DNA of 64,000 bases, taken from Panacagrimonas sp963975245. Lineage in GTDB: Bacteria; Pseudomonadota; Gammaproteobacteria; Nevskiales; Nevskiaceae. The stretch spans positions 1-64,000 of the forward strand of contig CAXBFJ010000014.1 in NCBI GenBank assembly GCA_963975245.1, in the 5' to 3' direction. Numbering within the stretch: position 1 is the stretch's first letter; the number at the start of each line of letters is the position of its first letter. The notes under the pieces were generated by a model. The model was not told the origin of the DNA. It saw only the letters and a program-made list of their open reading frames with translations, and made no database searches. Positions 62,077 to 64,000 of this stretch are shown one piece after another. Both the position numbers and the translations under genes were made by a program.

Positions 62077-62166
62077 GATGGTTCTCTCCTTGATATGCGC
62101 CCCGTGTGCGTTGCCAAATTCGGCTTGAGCGGCACGGGGTCTGGAGATCACTATCCATGTATCGCC

Positions 62167-62197
62167 TGAACCCAAAAGGAACTTAATTTGGGGTTCA
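62167..62197. promoter_or_regulatory. Inverted repeat between bkd E1beta and DUF1328 genes
   Basis: TGAACCCAAA (62167-62176) and TTTGGGGTTCA (62187-62197) are inverted repeats with one bulged base and a 10-base spacer. No T-run follows on the minus strand, so it is more likely an operator or RNA leader for the DUF1328 gene or the downstream E2 gene than a terminator. Confidence 0.4.
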
Positions 62198-62274
62198 TGT
62201 GCAACATCAGAAAGGCGACGACCAGAATGCGCCGATCAGGCGTTTCCGGATGTCGCGGCCTCCAGCGATGCGCT

Positions 62275-63267
62275 TCAGTTTCCGATCGGAGCCTGCTCTA
62301 TGACGGACCGCACCGCTTTGCAGATCCGCTCAACGTCGGGAATGAAATGTTGCTCCAGGCGCGCCAATGGCATGACCGTGTCATAACCGGACACGCGCAA
62401 CACCGGGGCGAAAAGATTCAGCAAGCCGTGTTCCGCAAGTCCTGCGGCAATCTCACTGGCCGGTCCGTATGCGCGCGGCGCCTCCTGAACTATGACGCAG
62501 CGCCCAGTCTTGGCAACGCTGGCAAGTATCGTGTCCATGTCCAGCGGCTTCAGGCTAGCCACATCAACCAGCTCACAGCTGATCCCTTCCTCCGCCAACT
62601 GATCTGCAGCAAGGCGCGTCTCGTGCATCATCGCGCCCCAGCTCACCAGCGTCACATGGTCGCCGTCGCGATCAATGAATGCGCTATCCAGTGGCAGGGC
62701 CTGTCCATCATCTTCGAACTCTTGCTTGAATAGCCGGTAACAGCGCGTAGGTTCGAGAAAGATGACCGGATCGGGGTCGCGAATGGCTGCGAGTAGCAGC
62801 CCATAGGCACGCGAAGGATTTGATGGAGCAAGCACGCGCAGCCCCGGAATCTGTGCAAAGGTGGTTTCCAGAGATTCCGAATGATGTTCCGGTGCATGAA
62901 TGCCGCCGCCATTGGGGGCGCGAATGACCAGCGGGCAGGTGATGCGTCCACGCGTGCGATTCCGGTAGCGCGCGGCATGGTTGGTGATCTGGTCCAGACA
63001 GGGGTACATGAAACCGCTGAACTGAATTTCAGCAACCGCGCGAATCCCCTGCGTAGAAAGTCCGATGGCCATTGCGGCGATCAGGTTCTCAGCCAGAGGT
63101 GTGTCAATGACGCGCTCGGCGCCGAAGCTGTCGAGCAGACCTACCGTCGCGCGAAAGACGCCGCCGTTGCGCCCAATGTCTTCTCCGAGAACCACCATCG
63201 CTTCGTCGCGTCGCATTTCAGAATGCAAGGCAAGATTAATGGCCTCGATGGTATTGAAGGTGGCCAT
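62275..63267 (-). CDS. bkdA2: Branched-chain 2-oxoacid dehydrogenase E1 beta subunit
   Basis: A 330-residue transketolase-like beta subunit. NTIEAINLALHSEMRRDEAM starts it, EDIGRNGGVFRATVGLLDSF (about 30-49) and DTPLAENLIAAMAIGLS follow, then APNGGGIHAPEHHSESLETT (about 115-134) and APSNPSRAYGLLLAAIRDPD. With E1alpha it binds thiamine diphosphate at the interface and decarboxylates branched 2-oxo acids. It begins 3 bases after the E1alpha stop codon, so the two are translated together. Confidence 0.95.
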   Translation of the reverse strand: MATFNTIEAINLALHSEMRRDEAMVVLGEDIGRNGGVFRATVGLLDSFGAERVIDTPLAENLIAAMAIGLSTQGIRAVAEIQFSGFMYPCLDQITNHAARYRNRTRGRITCPLVIRAPNGGGIHAPEHHSESLETTFAQIPGLRVLAPSNPSRAYGLLLAAIRDPDPVIFLEPTRCYRLFKQEFEDDGQALPLDSAFIDRDGDHVTLVSWGAMMHETRLAADQLAEEGISCELVDVASLKPLDMDTILASVAKTGRCVIVQEAPRAYGPASEIAAGLAEHGLLNLFAPVLRVSGYDTVMPLARLEQHFIPDVERICKAVRSVIEQAPIGN

Positions 63268-63270
63268 GAT

Positions 63271-64000
63271 CTAGTCGGCATCACCGCGTTCGCAGACTTC
63301 ATTGCGCTGCCACTGCATGGACTCCGGCAGCGTCTCATAGAGTGAATCAAACATGGCCACGGGCTTGTCCGGCGCTATGGCGAGATAGGCTTCTGCCACA
63401 GACTCCGCATGCTGCTGGCACTGTGCTATCAAGGCTGTTTCCTTTTCATCATCCCAGCAATCAATCGCACGCATGCAGGCCTGAAGGCGCTTGATCGGGC
63501 ACCGCTTCCACGCTTGATTCACCTCCTCTTCGGAGCGATAGCGACGCGCGTCGTCTGCCGTTGTGTGATCGTGCAGGCGATAGGTCAGGGCCTCCACCAG
63601 GCTCGGGCCTTCGCCATCGCGGGCTGCCTTTAGTGCACGTTCCAGAACGAAGCGCGTGGCAATGACGTCGTTGCCATCAACCTGCTCGCCAGGGATGCCG
63701 CCGGCCGCAGCTTTCTGCGCGATGGTCTGCGCGCCAGTCTGGTGTTCTCGCGGCATGGAGATTGCCCACTGATTGTTGCTCACCAGAAACACCACAGGCA
63801 GATTCCAGACCTTGGCGCTGCTCAGGGCTTCGTAGAAATCGCCCTTGGACGTTGCGCCATCTCCGCAGGCAGCGACGACAACCCGCTGCTGCTTCTTCAG
63901 TTTGATGGCGTAGGCCACACCGATGGCATGTGGAATGTGGGTGGCAATGGGCACCGAGAACGGAAAATCATGATGCGATGGCGTGCCTTGCGGGAAGTTC
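63271..64000 (-). CDS. bkdA1: Branched-chain 2-oxoacid dehydrogenase E1 alpha subunit (5' end outside window)
   Basis: The C-terminal 243 codons of E1alpha, open to the window end. THIPHAIGVAYAIKLKKQQR and VVAACGDGATSKGDFYEALS carry the thiamine-diphosphate/Mg-binding GDGxxxxGxxxE motif, then NNQWAISMPREHQTGA and VDGNDVIATRFVLERA, and LTYRLHDHTTADD (phosphorylation-loop-like region). The frame has no stop up to 64000 and reads NFPQGTPSHHDFPFSVPI at the edge. The internal GTG at 63954 is not the start. It heads the minus-strand bkd operon. Confidence 0.93.
   Translation of the reverse strand, partial: NFPQGTPSHHDFPFSVPIATHIPHAIGVAYAIKLKKQQRVVVAACGDGATSKGDFYEALSSAKVWNLPVVFLVSNNQWAISMPREHQTGAQTIAQKAAAGGIPGEQVDGNDVIATRFVLERALKAARDGEGPSLVEALTYRLHDHTTADDARRYRSEEEVNQAWKRCPIKRLQACMRAIDCWDDEKETALIAQCQQHAESVAEAYLAIAPDKPVAMFDSLYETLPESMQWQRNEVCERGDAD

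Overview
The window joins two unlike pieces of DNA. Bases 1 to about 21,995 are the right-hand part of an integrative and conjugative element (ICE) of the Tn4371 type. From about 21,996 to 64,000 is host chromosome, which looks gammaproteobacterial: it has a maf-rng-yhdP cluster, heptose-based LPS genes, pdxH, a GlyGly-CTERM protease and a BvgS-like kinase. A Xanthomonadales/Nevskiales/Chromatiales-like host is my guess; there is no rRNA to settle it. The ICE is visibly GC-richer than the chromosome beside it. I saw no tRNA, rRNA, CRISPR array or replication origin.

ICE cargo (1-8379): the start of an acyl-CoA dehydrogenase gene (minus, cut by the window edge), a divergent AraC-type regulator, an MBL-fold hydrolase, a wrecked IS630-type transposase, and a compact catabolic operon (AAHS-type acid transporter, large acyl-CoA dehydrogenase, etfB, etfA). 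The operon brings its own electron acceptor for acyl-CoA oxidation.

ICE backbone (8397-21995): LysR regulator, EexN-like lipoprotein, a strong terminator, a leader hairpin, then an unbroken transfer operon: traG(virD4), RHH protein, trbB, C, D, E, J, L, F, G, I and a DUF2274 gene, ending in a terminator. These encode the coupling protein and mating-pair-formation type IV secretion channel. About 270 bp after the last gene is TTTTTCAT (21988-21995), the core att sequence I remember for Tn4371-family ICEs. It lies where a chromosomal methyltransferase gene loses its 3' end, so I read it as attR.

Chromosome: a glycan locus (truncated methyltransferase, GT2, GT, sulfotransferase, GT4; 21921-26695); nitrilase-yhdP-rng-maf (minus); rhodanese, TolC and a secreted GlyGly-CTERM trypsin-like protease; an RNA-binding protein and an RhlE-like helicase (minus); an S9 peptidase convergent with a D-aminoacylase-like amidohydrolase; an LPS-core/surface-glycan region (hldE, ilvE, a GT9 heptosyltransferase, three GT4 genes, asparagine-synthase-like amidotransferase, pdxH; 43456-52730); a hybrid histidine kinase followed by an HD-GYP response regulator; an AcuI/YhdH-type reductase; agmatine deiminase and a small secreted protein with a terminator hairpin between them; and a branched-chain 2-oxoacid dehydrogenase operon (E1alpha partial, E1beta, E2) interrupted by a tiny DUF1328 membrane-protein gene.

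The main biological themes are conjugative transfer with a mobile acyl-CoA oxidation module, and two loci likely building a modified (possibly sulfated or amidated) surface glycan, one of which the ICE has damaged.
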